The translations under genes and the position numbers were made by a program. 64,000 nt of DNA from Desulfopila sp. IMCC35008. Its GTDB lineage: Bacteria > Desulfobacterota > Desulfobulbia > Desulfobulbales > Desulfocapsaceae. Under the pieces are notes generated by a model. It was not told the DNA's origin, ran no database searches, and worked only from the letters and a program-made list of their open reading frames with translations. The stretch is from assembly GCF_010646885.2 (NCBI RefSeq), contig NZ_CP050700.1, positions 3,374,501-3,438,500 on the forward strand. Direction: 5' to 3'. Positions 56,549-64,000 of this stretch are shown one piece after another. Positions within the stretch are counted from its first letter, which is position 1; every line of letters begins with the position of its first letter.

Positions 56549-58002
56549 ATTATCGAATACTCTCACAGCTCTGTTTGGGCGCCGCACTGTTACTGCCCTT
56601 CGCTGCTGCACCCGTAAACGGAGCCGAAGCTACCCAGCCTCTGACACTCAAACAGGCTGTGGAAAGAGCCCTCCAGAACAACCTGAACCTCAAACTCACC
56701 CTTGAAGACACTGAAATTGCTGGTGGTAATGTAGATATTGCCCAAAGCAGATTCGACAAGAACATCACGGCCCAGGCAGGGTATGAAAGCCAGGAAGCCA
56801 CCCAACTTATGATTGGGGGAGCGGAGCAGGAAGACACGGGAAACTTCAATTTAAACCTGGCAAAACGTTTCACTACAGGTACTGAGTTCCAGTTTGGCTG
56901 GCAAAATAACAGTTACGACAGCGATTCGACAGCAATGATACTAAACCCGGTATACACTTCCGGCCTGAATATGGGTCTCGCCCAACCTCTCCTGCGAGGT
57001 TGGGGCTCTGACATCCAGACAGCAGCAGTGCAGGCCGCCGAAAAAAATTACGATGCATCTTCCTACCAGGTTGACAGCACAGCAGCCGACCTTGCCGCAG
57101 AGGTTAAGACGGGGTATTGGAATCTGGTATTTGCCTGGCAGGATATCAGTGTTAAAAAGCTTTCCCTTGAGCTCGCTCAAAAACTCCTCGGGGAGACAGA
57201 GGCGAAAATATCTGCAGGAAAGCTGGCTCAGGTTGAGGTGTACCAACCCCAGTCGGAGGTCGCCCGCCGGGAAGAAGACCTGATCGGGGCCGAAAGAGCA
57301 ATCGGTACCGCTGAAGACAATCTCAAGCTGCTGATGAATTCCGGTGATTGGCTGATCCAATATGAACCAACCGATTCCCCGCTGACAACGCCTGTCACTC
57401 TTGAACCATTCTCTGTCTTAAACAATGCCCTGGAGAACCGCCCGGACTTAAAGGCCACCGAACTTGCCATCCAGGCCGCCCGGCTCGACGAAATGATCGC
57501 AGAAGACAACCTGCGCCCCGAGCTGAACCTTTCAGGCGGTCTTGCATACGGTGGAACCGATGATGGTTATAGCGAAGCAATCAGCGCCAGTATTGACGAC
57601 CCGGACCTTGGTTGGCAGGTTGGACTCAACTTCACCCATTCGCTTGACAATTCAATGGCCCGTGGGCGCCTGCGCCAGGCAAAGGCCAACCACAGCAAGG
57701 CCCGCACCAACTTACAGCTTCTCAAGTTACAAATAACCAAGTCAGTCCGAACCACCGTCCGCGATGTGGAACTTGCCATAAAAGCGATGGAGGCTACCCG
57801 CAAGACGAGCCTGGCAACCAAGAAAAGGCTGGAGGCAGAGGAGGCAAAATTTGAGGCGGGACGCTCAACCACTCTGGATGTGCTCGCCGCGCAGGAGGCG
57901 TATTCCCAGGCGCTAAGCCAGGAAAACCGCACAGCCATTGTTTATGTGCAGTCCCTTGCAGAGCTTGACAGGATTCAGGGTTTAATCTCTCTTCCTGAAT
58001 AA
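56545..58002 (+). CDS. TolC-like outer-membrane efflux channel
   Basis: This 485-residue outer-membrane factor has a signal peptide (SQLCLGAALLLPFAAAPVNG, cleavage near GAEA). Two OEP repeats follow, with long helices such as QPLTLKQAVERALQNNLNLK and NNALENRPDLKATELAIQAA. The second ends in LEAEEAKFEAGRSTTLDVLA. It completes a self-contained tripartite pump with its regulator. Its ATG overlaps the stop of the pump gene. A terminator follows 25 bp after the stop. Confidence 0.93.
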   Translation: MNYRILSQLCLGAALLLPFAAAPVNGAEATQPLTLKQAVERALQNNLNLKLTLEDTEIAGGNVDIAQSRFDKNITAQAGYESQEATQLMIGGAEQEDTGNFNLNLAKRFTTGTEFQFGWQNNSYDSDSTAMILNPVYTSGLNMGLAQPLLRGWGSDIQTAAVQAAEKNYDASSYQVDSTAADLAAEVKTGYWNLVFAWQDISVKKLSLELAQKLLGETEAKISAGKLAQVEVYQPQSEVARREEDLIGAERAIGTAEDNLKLLMNSGDWLIQYEPTDSPLTTPVTLEPFSVLNNALENRPDLKATELAIQAARLDEMIAEDNLRPELNLSGGLAYGGTDDGYSEAISASIDDPDLGWQVGLNFTHSLDNSMARGRLRQAKANHSKARTNLQLLKLQITKSVRTTVRDVELAIKAMEATRKTSLATKKRLEAEEAKFEAGRSTTLDVLAAQEAYSQALSQENRTAIVYVQSLAELDRIQGLISLPE

Positions 58003-58026
58003 ACGCCAACCTATTCTAAAAAAAGC

Positions 58027-58060
58027 CCTGTATCGAAAACAAATCGATACAGGACATTTT
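58027..58060 (+). terminator. Intrinsic terminator of the RND operon
   Basis: CCTGTATCG at 58027-58035 pairs with CGATACAGG at 58045-58053, followed by ACATTTTTTT. It ends the four-gene efflux transcript. Confidence 0.92.
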
Positions 58061-58105
58061 TTTAGCCTGGCAACATTATTACCATCTGGTGTTTTGGGAT
58101 GAGAA

Positions 58106-58553
58106 CTATCTGATATGCTCCCGCAACTCCACTGCCAGCCGTTCAGTCGATTTGCGCAATTCCTTCATAATCACCATTGCACCTGCCGTGTCACCGGCTT
58201 GTCCCATTTTCTCGAGGTCATAAACGAGCTTACAGCTTTCTTCCGCCGCAAAATGCGTCACGGCCCCTATATAGGCATGAGCCGCTTGACAAAGCTGTGG
58301 TCCATCCGGCCCCCTGATGCTCTACTCAACCCTCTCAAGCAGGAGCGACTTACGCTCAATCAACCCCAGACCGTTACCAGTATCACTTATTTCAAAGGCG
58401 ATCTCCCAACTGGAATCACTTCAATGCGTGGGAGGTACGCAGAACCCGCATCTGCAGATAAACAGAGATCAGTGTAAAAACCAGCAGCTCCATCCCGGTC
58501 GTTACACCTACCAGAAGAATCAGTTTCTTCTGAAGAGGTAGATTATGAATCAA
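58106..58553 (-). pseudogene. Relic of a hybrid sensor histidine kinase (N-terminus, ATPase fragment, HPt end)
   Basis: On the minus strand three fragments in shifted frames match parts of one kinase. From the TTG at 58553 to 58416 it reads NLPLQKKLILLVGVTTGMEL and a membrane helix, the N-terminus. About 58322-58408 reads WEIAFEISDTGNGLGLI, a HATPase G1 box, ending in TAG. From about 58308 to the TAG at 58106 it reads QLCQAAHAYIGAVTHFAAEE then LEKMGQAGDTAGA, the end of an HPt domain. The histidine in AHAYIGA is the usual phospho-acceptor position. The missing kinase core implies internal deletions. This fills the gap between the efflux operon and cti. Confidence 0.75.
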
Positions 58554-58585
58554 CCTTTTATTTTAAGACTCATTGCAGGAAATTC

Positions 58586-61096
58586 TCACGGTCCCGTCTC
58601 TTGACACTTCTCTTCATAAAACTGCCTCCCCTGACTCCCTACCGCCATCTGGTAATAGCGATTCAGGTCGAATATACCACCGGTATGAGGAAACATATTT
58701 AGAAAATCTTCCTGGAACCAGTCGTAATGTTCCCAAAAATCTGTTCGTTCCCTGTTTATACCGTACTTGAGAAAGCGCATCACATGACAGGGATTTTCTC
58801 TGTCAAAATCTTTCAACAATGCAAGAAAATCAGGGAGCTCAGTGTACTTAACGACAAAAAAATAATTGGGGTATGAGCTAATATACCCATTTATGAAATC
58901 TGCCTGATCCTTGGTGGAATCTAGCTTTTCCTCCTCGTTGATCATGGTGCGGACATCCTTATGCCACCGATTAACCACCATGGATACAACCACGTCTTCA
59001 CCACCGGGTACAACTATTCGGATAAAGGCGACATTGGCACCATGTTCCTTTACCTGCTTAAAAAACCTGGAGCCTGGTTCTGACACTGCCAGAAAACCTT
59101 GTATATAGTCATCAACATTTTCAAAAGAATCAGGAAGATCTGGATATTCCTGACCATCCGGAAGATAATTATAGTCGAAACCAACCTTGAAACCGTCCGG
59201 GATTGAGGCCACAAACGCCTCCACGAGTTCCCTTTTGGGATCACCTGTAGAATAGTTGTGGCCACTTGCTATCCGCAGCGGTTTATAATCGATCGATTCA
59301 GGGTTGATATCACCATACCAATCCTTCATCATTTCATCCCTCACATTTTGTGGCATAAAATCAAGAAAATAGGTTTCACTCTCCTGCCGGAGTCCATCCA
59401 TATAGAGACGGGTCGCCACCTGATGCCCCCTGTTGCCAAAAACGTTAAACCCGGCCACCAGGGCGTAATAAATCCTCTCTACAACAGGATAATCCATTAC
59501 CCACATTGTTCTCGGCAGTCCGCCAAGCGTTCCCTGGTGCACAGAAGCGCTGTTAAAATGTCTGAACACAGTCAGTACAGGACTCGCACTTGCCGGTATA
59601 CCGTCAGCAGCCGTCCTCCCTTTCCAGATTGCATTCAGATCCGGGCCTTTTGATCCATAAAAGTCCTCATAGAGCAGTCGGCGCGCCTCAACATATTTTC
59701 CGACATAGGAATGATGCTTCATAAAATACCATCGCCATAGCAGCCGGTACCAGTAATTTTGGTCAGAAGGAATTTCAAGATGTTCAAAATTTGCCGGCAA
59801 AAAATCAGGGTTTGTCACGGTCAGATCATGTTCCGGATCTATAAAAAGCAGCCAGAAATGATCACGAACCACATTCAACGCGATCTGCCCCTTGCAAACA
59901 GGGCCCCGAATAAAGGTCATTATAATATAGTGGATATTGTCGAGCATAAAATTATAACGTGACTTCGGCGGTATTTGCTTAAAGACCTCGAAGGGATTCA
60001 GGTCGTCAGGATCGTGATATTCTGCCAGCAGAACTGGCTCGTTTAGCCAGGGAGGATCGAGAAACAACTCTTCAACTCGCTTTTTAAACGAGGCGTCAAA
60101 TTCAAAGACCATGTGGGTTTTGTGTACTATGGTCGACGTGATCCTCCGAAAACGGTAATACACCTGCTCAGTTCCCGGGTCATCATAAGGCCTTATTGTT
60201 CCAATTATCTTGATGGGCACGCCTGGTGGTGTCTCGGAACGGACGAGTTCATAAAATCGATCTCCCGTTCGGTCAAAACTGATATGGGCCAGGAAGAGAT
60301 GTTCAAACAGATAACGTGCCGTCATCATCCGCTTTACATCCCTCTCCGGGTTTTGGGGATATATTTCACCGTTGAGAAGCGACTCCCATTGCTGCACGAC
60401 TGCCCGATCATCTGGAATGATATAGCTGTTTATATCGGATTCCTCGGGTGATGGCCCATGGGCCCCAAGCACCAGCCAATCACGGATTTTTTTAAACTCA
60501 AGCTCACTAAGCGGAGGAAACCCGTAAGGCATACCACGGTTTGGGTGTTTTTTTAGATACTCATCGACTTCGATAGAGGTTGCAGAACACGTGAGGTCCT
60601 CCTCCTCAGGAGAAAAGGTATTGACCGGTGCATTGAAAAAATCCTTATACTCTGGATTTTCAAGATGTTGGGCACTCTGAGGGTGTTCATCCGTCTTGTG
60701 AAAGATGAACCGTAAAAGGAAGGAATCGCTTCCCCCTGCTATATCACTCGACTGAGTGACACTCGTAAACCCTTTCTTACGCCAGCCTTCTGTCGTATCA
60801 GCATCTACAAACAGCCTTGTCGGGTCCATGGTCCTCAACCGGGTTGCGTTATAAACCTTCTTTTTAGTCGCTCCCCGATCAAGCCCCTGAAATGAACTCA
60901 ACTTCAACTGGCAGGGTGAGTTATAACAACTGTGACAGACGACACACCGTTTATTGAGTATCGGTTTAATGTCCCTGGTGTAATCAACCGGGTCCGTTAC
61001 AACGGTGACAGGAATGAACTTTGTCGGTTCGTTCTTACTGACACAGCCAACAAGAGAAAGTGCAACTACCACCAACAGCAAGACAGATCGTTTCAT
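58586..61096 (-). CDS. cti: Fatty acid cis/trans isomerase (Cti), c-type heme lipoprotein
   Basis: Cti converts cis-unsaturated membrane fatty acids to trans isomers to stiffen membranes under solvent or heat stress. The 836-residue protein starts at the ATG 61096 behind a GGAGG site. Its signal ends in a lipobox (LVVVALSLVGC). Heme c attaches at CVVCHSC with NSPCQLKLSSFQGLDRGATK following, a known Cti motif. The rest is rich in Cti-type segments such as GMPYGFPPLSELEFKKIRDW and TVFRHFNSASVHQG. A lipidated, possibly periplasmic form is noteworthy; many Cti proteins have a normal signal peptide. Element copy B lies 20 bp upstream of its start. Confidence 0.88.
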   Translation of the reverse strand: MKRSVLLLVVVALSLVGCVSKNEPTKFIPVTVVTDPVDYTRDIKPILNKRCVVCHSCYNSPCQLKLSSFQGLDRGATKKKVYNATRLRTMDPTRLFVDADTTEGWRKKGFTSVTQSSDIAGGSDSFLLRFIFHKTDEHPQSAQHLENPEYKDFFNAPVNTFSPEEEDLTCSATSIEVDEYLKKHPNRGMPYGFPPLSELEFKKIRDWLVLGAHGPSPEESDINSYIIPDDRAVVQQWESLLNGEIYPQNPERDVKRMMTARYLFEHLFLAHISFDRTGDRFYELVRSETPPGVPIKIIGTIRPYDDPGTEQVYYRFRRITSTIVHKTHMVFEFDASFKKRVEELFLDPPWLNEPVLLAEYHDPDDLNPFEVFKQIPPKSRYNFMLDNIHYIIMTFIRGPVCKGQIALNVVRDHFWLLFIDPEHDLTVTNPDFLPANFEHLEIPSDQNYWYRLLWRWYFMKHHSYVGKYVEARRLLYEDFYGSKGPDLNAIWKGRTAADGIPASASPVLTVFRHFNSASVHQGTLGGLPRTMWVMDYPVVERIYYALVAGFNVFGNRGHQVATRLYMDGLRQESETYFLDFMPQNVRDEMMKDWYGDINPESIDYKPLRIASGHNYSTGDPKRELVEAFVASIPDGFKVGFDYNYLPDGQEYPDLPDSFENVDDYIQGFLAVSEPGSRFFKQVKEHGANVAFIRIVVPGGEDVVVSMVVNRWHKDVRTMINEEEKLDSTKDQADFINGYISSYPNYFFVVKYTELPDFLALLKDFDRENPCHVMRFLKYGINRERTDFWEHYDWFQEDFLNMFPHTGGIFDLNRYYQMAVGSQGRQFYEEKCQETGP

Positions 61097-61115
61097 GCCG
61101 GACCTCCATAAAGAG

Positions 61116-61211
61116 CCAGGAGCGTGTCGGTGAATTGATATTGCGAGCATAAATTTTATGCAAATAACGAAGAGATGGGTCAAAAAAGGTTTTCTCCGAC
61201 ACGCTCCCAGG
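61116..61211. repeat. MITE-like inverted-repeat element, copy B
   Basis: The 96-bp element has left repeat CCAGGAGCGTGTCGG and right repeat CTCCGACACGCTCCCAGG, an almost perfect inverted pair. The inner sequence from 61137 matches copy A's right half base for base at most positions. It lacks about 54 bp that copy A has on the left. It lies 20 bp before the cti start codon, in the same orientation as copy A before the ABC ATPase. Confidence 0.85.
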
Positions 61212-61285
61212 TGAAAGTTATAATGGGAGTGCTGAGGTGTCAGTATACGATATGTAGCTGGAGTTTCAACAATTTCGGTTAGGTC

Positions 61286-61873
61286 TTAGAAATCCTCAAT
61301 TCGCTTGCCCTTCTCAATAAAACTCAAAATTCTTTTAAAACCAGCACCGCTGGTCCGGACTATCGACCGCATCTCCAGAACTAAAGGATCCTCTTCCCCT
61401 AGCTCACGCTCCGCCTTCTCCAATAACAGCAGGCTGTCCTTAAGTTGATCTGTGAGAGCAGCGAAAATATCCTTTCTCCTCGTGTGTTTTTCTTTTTCCT
61501 GCTCCAGGAGCGGTAAAATCCGTTCTATGGAGTACTCAACAAGGACATCGCGTGGAGTATTGTAACGGGCCGATATCTCCTCAAGATGATCCAGGCTCCT
61601 CCTCGAAATGACATATGTCTTAGGAACACGATTTGATTTCAAGGGGTTAGACCCTCCATACTCCCTGGCAATCGTTTCAAGTGCCTGGGCATCATCAACA
61701 AGATGATCAAACAGAGATTTCTGTTTGATCCCCATCTGCCCAGCAAGAATCGAAAGGGCATTGATGCACCGCTCCGAAAGCTTGAAGGTTGTCCTCACAG
61801 ACTGATGTCCACGCAACCCCAAGGATGCTCCATCGGAAAATTGCAATCTAATCAAAAGGTTAGACTCTTTCAT
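61286..61873 (-). CDS. Tandem ribbon-helix-helix-like protein, unknown
   Basis: This is a 195-residue soluble protein. Two segments look like ribbon-helix-helix DNA-binding units: SVRTTFKLSERCINALSILA followed by GIKQKSLFDHLVDD, and VPKTYVISRRSLDHLEEISA followed by TPRDVLVEYSIERI. A charged coiled-coil-like C-terminus (EQEKEKHTRRKDIFAALTDQ) follows. It may regulate cti or the neighbouring heat-shock gene. There is no firm family assignment, and the RHH call is by pattern. The start at 61873 has an AAAGGTG site. Confidence 0.65.
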   Translation of the reverse strand: MKESNLLIRLQFSDGASLGLRGHQSVRTTFKLSERCINALSILAGQMGIKQKSLFDHLVDDAQALETIAREYGGSNPLKSNRVPKTYVISRRSLDHLEEISARYNTPRDVLVEYSIERILPLLEQEKEKHTRRKDIFAALTDQLKDSLLLLEKAERELGEEDPLVLEMRSIVRTSGAGFKRILSFIEKGKRIEDF

Positions 61874-61957
61874 TTTTGCACCTTTTATGCTGTAACTATT
61901 TTAGCTTATTACTTTTATGTATATTTTAGTTTTAGTAATATTTTTCTTATTGACATG

Positions 61958-61972
61958 AATAATATCATTATT
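61958..61972. promoter_or_regulatory. AT-rich palindrome between the RHH-like gene and hsp20
   Basis: AATAATATCATTATT is a 6-3-6 palindrome just after TTGACA (61950-61955). It lies in the 232-bp AT-rich divergent region 61874-62105. It is a possible operator for the RHH-like protein. No sigma-32-type heat-shock promoter was found before hsp20. Confidence 0.3.
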
Positions 61973-62105
61973 ACCTTCTCGAGTACAGAGATAAACCGGA
62001 TTACTTTGAATATTAATTTAGTCAGCAATCAACAGTAAACGATGGAATAGCTTGTATCTAAAGGGTTTTTCAGGCTTTCCAGACTTCAACAACAGGAGAT
62101 AAATT

Positions 62106-62567
62106 ATGCATATGGTTCACTACAATCCCCGCAGAAACAAAATGCAGTGCAAAGAGAACAATATCGACAAACTTTTTGACGGCTTTTTCAACGATTTCAG
62201 TGCACCGTTTTTCGGCCACAATATGATGACCGAAAAAGATACAGCAAACGGTTTACAGGTCGATATTTATGAAAAGGACAATATTATCGTTGTCGATGCC
62301 GACATGCCGGGAATCACCAAGGAAGACATTAAACTCGATGTTAAAGGAAAGTTGGTTACCCTGGGTTATGAACGAAAAGATGAAAACGAGGTAAAGGACG
62401 AACACCTCTACCGTAAAGAAAAAAGATACGGAAAGTTCGAGAGGACCTTCAGCATGCCGTTTGAAATCGACGCCGACAAGGTGACGGCGAAATACGACAA
62501 CGGGGTACTTAAGCTGGAGATTGAAAAACCGGAAAAACAACAGAAAAAACAAATCGAAATCAGCTAG
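62106..62567 (+). CDS. Small heat shock protein, Hsp20/alpha-crystallin family
   Basis: This 153-residue ATP-independent chaperone holds denatured proteins. The alpha-crystallin domain is visible: GLQVDIYEKDNIIVVDADMP, ITKEDIKLDVKGKLVTLGYE, and FERTFSMPFEIDADKVTAKY. The terminal YDNGVLKLEIEKPEK strand is conserved, although the usual IxI motif is KQIEIS. A GGAG site precedes the ATG. A strong terminator follows 47 bp after the stop, so it is a single-gene unit. Confidence 0.94.
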   Translation: MHMVHYNPRRNKMQCKENNIDKLFDGFFNDFSAPFFGHNMMTEKDTANGLQVDIYEKDNIIVVDADMPGITKEDIKLDVKGKLVTLGYERKDENEVKDEHLYRKEKRYGKFERTFSMPFEIDADKVTAKYDNGVLKLEIEKPEKQQKKQIEIS

Positions 62568-62613
62568 CAACAACAAACAGCAGAAACTTCTGAGAACCTA
62601 CTTTGACCCTGAA

Positions 62614-62645
62614 AGGGGGGCAGTTCAATCCTGCCCCCCTTTTTT
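62614..62645 (+). terminator. Intrinsic terminator after hsp20
   Basis: AGGGGGGCAG at 62614-62623 pairs with CTGCCCCCCT at 62631-62640 around a 7-base loop, then TTTTT. It lies between convergent genes. Confidence 0.95.
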
Positions 62646-62679
62646 GTTGTACTTCTGGTTGATGAATATGATTGTAAAG

Positions 62680-63633
62680 TTACTGCAACTCCACGGCCCA
62701 CTGTTCAAGAGCCGGAATATCCTTGATGATTCCCTGATCCTGCAAAAAGGAGGCAAAACGACTGTACCGAACCGTGTCGAGTGCACCGGGCCTTAAAGCA
62801 AAACGGGGCAATGTATCCCGCCAGGCTCTTTTATTCAGATCATCATCAAGATCCTGCCGGTCACCACTGACAAAAAGCCTCCAGCTCTCATCAGGATGAT
62901 TCACCAGAAACTGTACCCCAGCCTCCAGGCCATCGACAAATTTGCGCAATTTGGGATCCGAAAGCTTTTCTCTATTGGCTACCAGGATCAATTCATCATA
63001 CGGCGGAATGCCATGTTCCTCAACATAGAAAGCCTTGCCGGGCCGCTTTTCAATATCCATCTGGTTTAACTCAAAATTTCGAAAAGCACCTATAACACCA
63101 TCAACCTGACCTGTGAAAAGCGACGGTGAAAGTGAGAAGTTCACGTTCACCAGTTTAACGTCTTCAAGTTTCACACCTTCCTTTTCAAGCATCACCTTCA
63201 GCAGAACCGTCTCGAATCCCCCGACGGAATAACCGACTGTTTTCCCCTTCAGGTCACCAACAGTTTTTATCGGTCCATCGGCGAGAACAACAAGTGAATT
63301 AAGAGGAGTTGCAACCATAGTGGCTATTCTGACAAGCGGTAATCCCTGATCGATCTGCATCTGGTGCTGGTGCTGGTACGAGACCGCGATATCAGCCTTA
63401 CCTGCTGCCACCAACTTCGGTGGATCATTGGGATTTGCCGGGGCAATAAACTCAACATCAAGACCGCGTTCCTTAAAAAATCCTTTTTCAAGTGCGACAA
63501 ACAGGGGCGCATGATCTGGATTGATAAACCAATCGAGAAGTACAGTGAGTTTTTCACCGGCCAAAGCAGTCCCGCAGGCAAAGAAGCTGGCTGCCAGAAC
63601 GGCAATCTGAAACAGACGACAACATTTTCTCAT
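62680..63633 (-). CDS. ABC transporter substrate-binding protein, ThiY/NMT1-like
   Basis: This is a 317-residue periplasmic binding protein of the NMT1/THI5-like group. A signal peptide (FQIAVLAASFFACGTALA) precedes KLTVLLDWFINPDHAPLFVA and GFFKERGLDVEFIAPANPND, close to ThiY, which binds formylaminopyrimidine for thiamine salvage. KADIAVSYQHQHQMQIDQGL is also typical. The substrate is inferred from similarity by eye and could be another pyrimidine or riboflavin precursor. It follows the permease gene by 24 bp on the same strand. Confidence 0.85.
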   Translation of the reverse strand: MRKCCRLFQIAVLAASFFACGTALAGEKLTVLLDWFINPDHAPLFVALEKGFFKERGLDVEFIAPANPNDPPKLVAAGKADIAVSYQHQHQMQIDQGLPLVRIATMVATPLNSLVVLADGPIKTVGDLKGKTVGYSVGGFETVLLKVMLEKEGVKLEDVKLVNVNFSLSPSLFTGQVDGVIGAFRNFELNQMDIEKRPGKAFYVEEHGIPPYDELILVANREKLSDPKLRKFVDGLEAGVQFLVNHPDESWRLFVSGDRQDLDDDLNKRAWRDTLPRFALRPGALDTVRYSRFASFLQDQGIIKDIPALEQWAVELQ

Positions 63634-63657
63634 GTGGTATTCCTTTTTTATCTTATT

Positions 63658-64000
63658 TTATTTTTCTTCCCAGAAGAGGAGTAGAGTAACTCCCCTGTCA
63701 ATAATGCTGTAAATGGCCAATGACAACAAGGCCAGCAAAGCCAGGGCTGCGAACATTTTATCAACCTGCATACGTGCATTTGCATGCAGCATGTAATAAC
63801 CAAGGCCGGAACTCGATCCAACCCACTCCCCGACTATGGCCCCGATCGGGGCAACAGCCGCGGCCACCCTCAATCCCGAGCCAAAGGCAGGCAGTGCCGA
63901 CGGAATAACAATCCACCGCAGGATTGCCAACGGCCTTCCACCCATAATCCTTGCCAATTCCAGCAGTTCCGGATTTGCTCTCTGCATCCCATAATAGAAG
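63658..64000 (-). CDS. ABC transporter permease, ThiX-like (partial, C-terminal part)
   Basis: This is the C-terminal part of a binding-protein-dependent permease that runs off the window end. The frame is open to 64000 (FYYGMQRANPELLELARIMG), so the gene begins upstream on the minus strand. The EAA-type loop ELLELARIMGGRPLAILRWI, followed by VIPSALPAFGSGLRVA, and two later membrane helices are visible. It pairs with the substrate-binding protein gene directly after it. An ATPase gene is expected beyond the window. Confidence 0.9.
   Translation of the reverse strand, partial: FYYGMQRANPELLELARIMGGRPLAILRWIVIPSALPAFGSGLRVAAAVAPIGAIVGEWVGSSSGLGYYMLHANARMQVDKMFAALALLALLSLAIYSIIDRGVTLLLFWEEK

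Noticed and set aside
61950..61978. TTGACA before hsp20 as a heat-shock or housekeeping promoter
   Set aside because: No acceptable -10 at 16-18 bp and no sigma-32-type CTTGAA/CCCCAT pattern.
1..64000. CRISPR arrays, tRNA genes, rRNA genes and intact transposases
   Set aside because: I looked for regular direct repeats, tRNA-like CCA ends with cloverleaf potential and transposase motifs by eye and found none; a program search would be more reliable.

Overview
The window looks like chromosomal DNA of a mesophilic sulfate- or sulfur-metabolising Desulfobacterota (deltaproteobacterium), most likely of the Desulfobulbales. This rests on dsrM and the start of dsrK from the DsrMKJOP complex at the left edge, on a siroheme/heme/cytochrome-c maturation cluster next to it, and on the mix of gram-negative envelope genes. 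The lineage is inferred from gene content and not from a marker phylogeny. No rRNA, tRNA, CRISPR array, integrase or intact transposase was seen.

Layout. Positions 1-2.3 kb (minus): an RsbRD-type regulator followed by dsrM and dsrK. 2.5-9.95 kb: tail-specific protease Prc, a MazG-like pyrophosphohydrolase, then a minus-strand tetrapyrrole/cytochrome group (CcsA/CcsB-like protein, hemA, an unknown protein overlapping hemA, a precorrin-2 dehydrogenase), a methyltransferase and uppP. 10-16 kb: a tiny secreted protein, a TlpA-like thioredoxin, a SurA-like foldase, RodZ-like protein, recO, and a biotin ligase beside an unusual biotin-acceptor protein. 15.9-21.2 kb: ydbH-ynbE-ydbL (inter-membrane lipid transport), cmoA-cmoB (tRNA wobble uridine modification) and a SLOG-like protein. 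21.3-32.1 kb: an SDR, carA-carB, ftsH-folP and tex. 32.1-36.6 kb (minus): a complete glucose-type sugar ABC transporter. 37-40.3 kb: mtfA, an auxin-efflux-type carrier and a MocR-type regulator.

40.6-49.3 kb is a signalling region. It holds two tandem chemoreceptors of identical length, a decayed pair of periplasmic-sensor diguanylate cyclase genes (deletion fusion, in-frame TAG, two frameshifts), and an intact histidine kinase with the same sensor fold. 49.3-58 kb: RarD-like and CcdA-like membrane proteins, then a tightly coupled TetR-MFP-RND-TolC efflux operon. 58-64 kb: an unannotated relic of a hybrid histidine kinase, a c-type fatty acid cis/trans isomerase (Cti), a tandem ribbon-helix-helix-like protein, an Hsp20, and a ThiY/ThiX-like ABC transporter cut by the window end.

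The most notable non-coding finding is a MITE-like inverted-repeat element. Two full copies (36616-36765 and 61116-61211) each sit about 20 bp upstream of the start codon of a minus-strand gene in the same orientation, and a degenerate relative lies at 51054-51125 upstream of the ccdA-like gene. Other structured intergenic sites are a perfect GGGGTCAGACC hairpin inside the sugar ABC operon, a long imperfect hairpin between folP and tex, direct repeats flanking the -10 of the MocR gene, and a structured leader before the second chemoreceptor. I found no clearly new defence or biosynthetic system. The best candidates for undescribed biology are the repeat family, the biotin ligase/acceptor pair, and the decaying sensor cluster.
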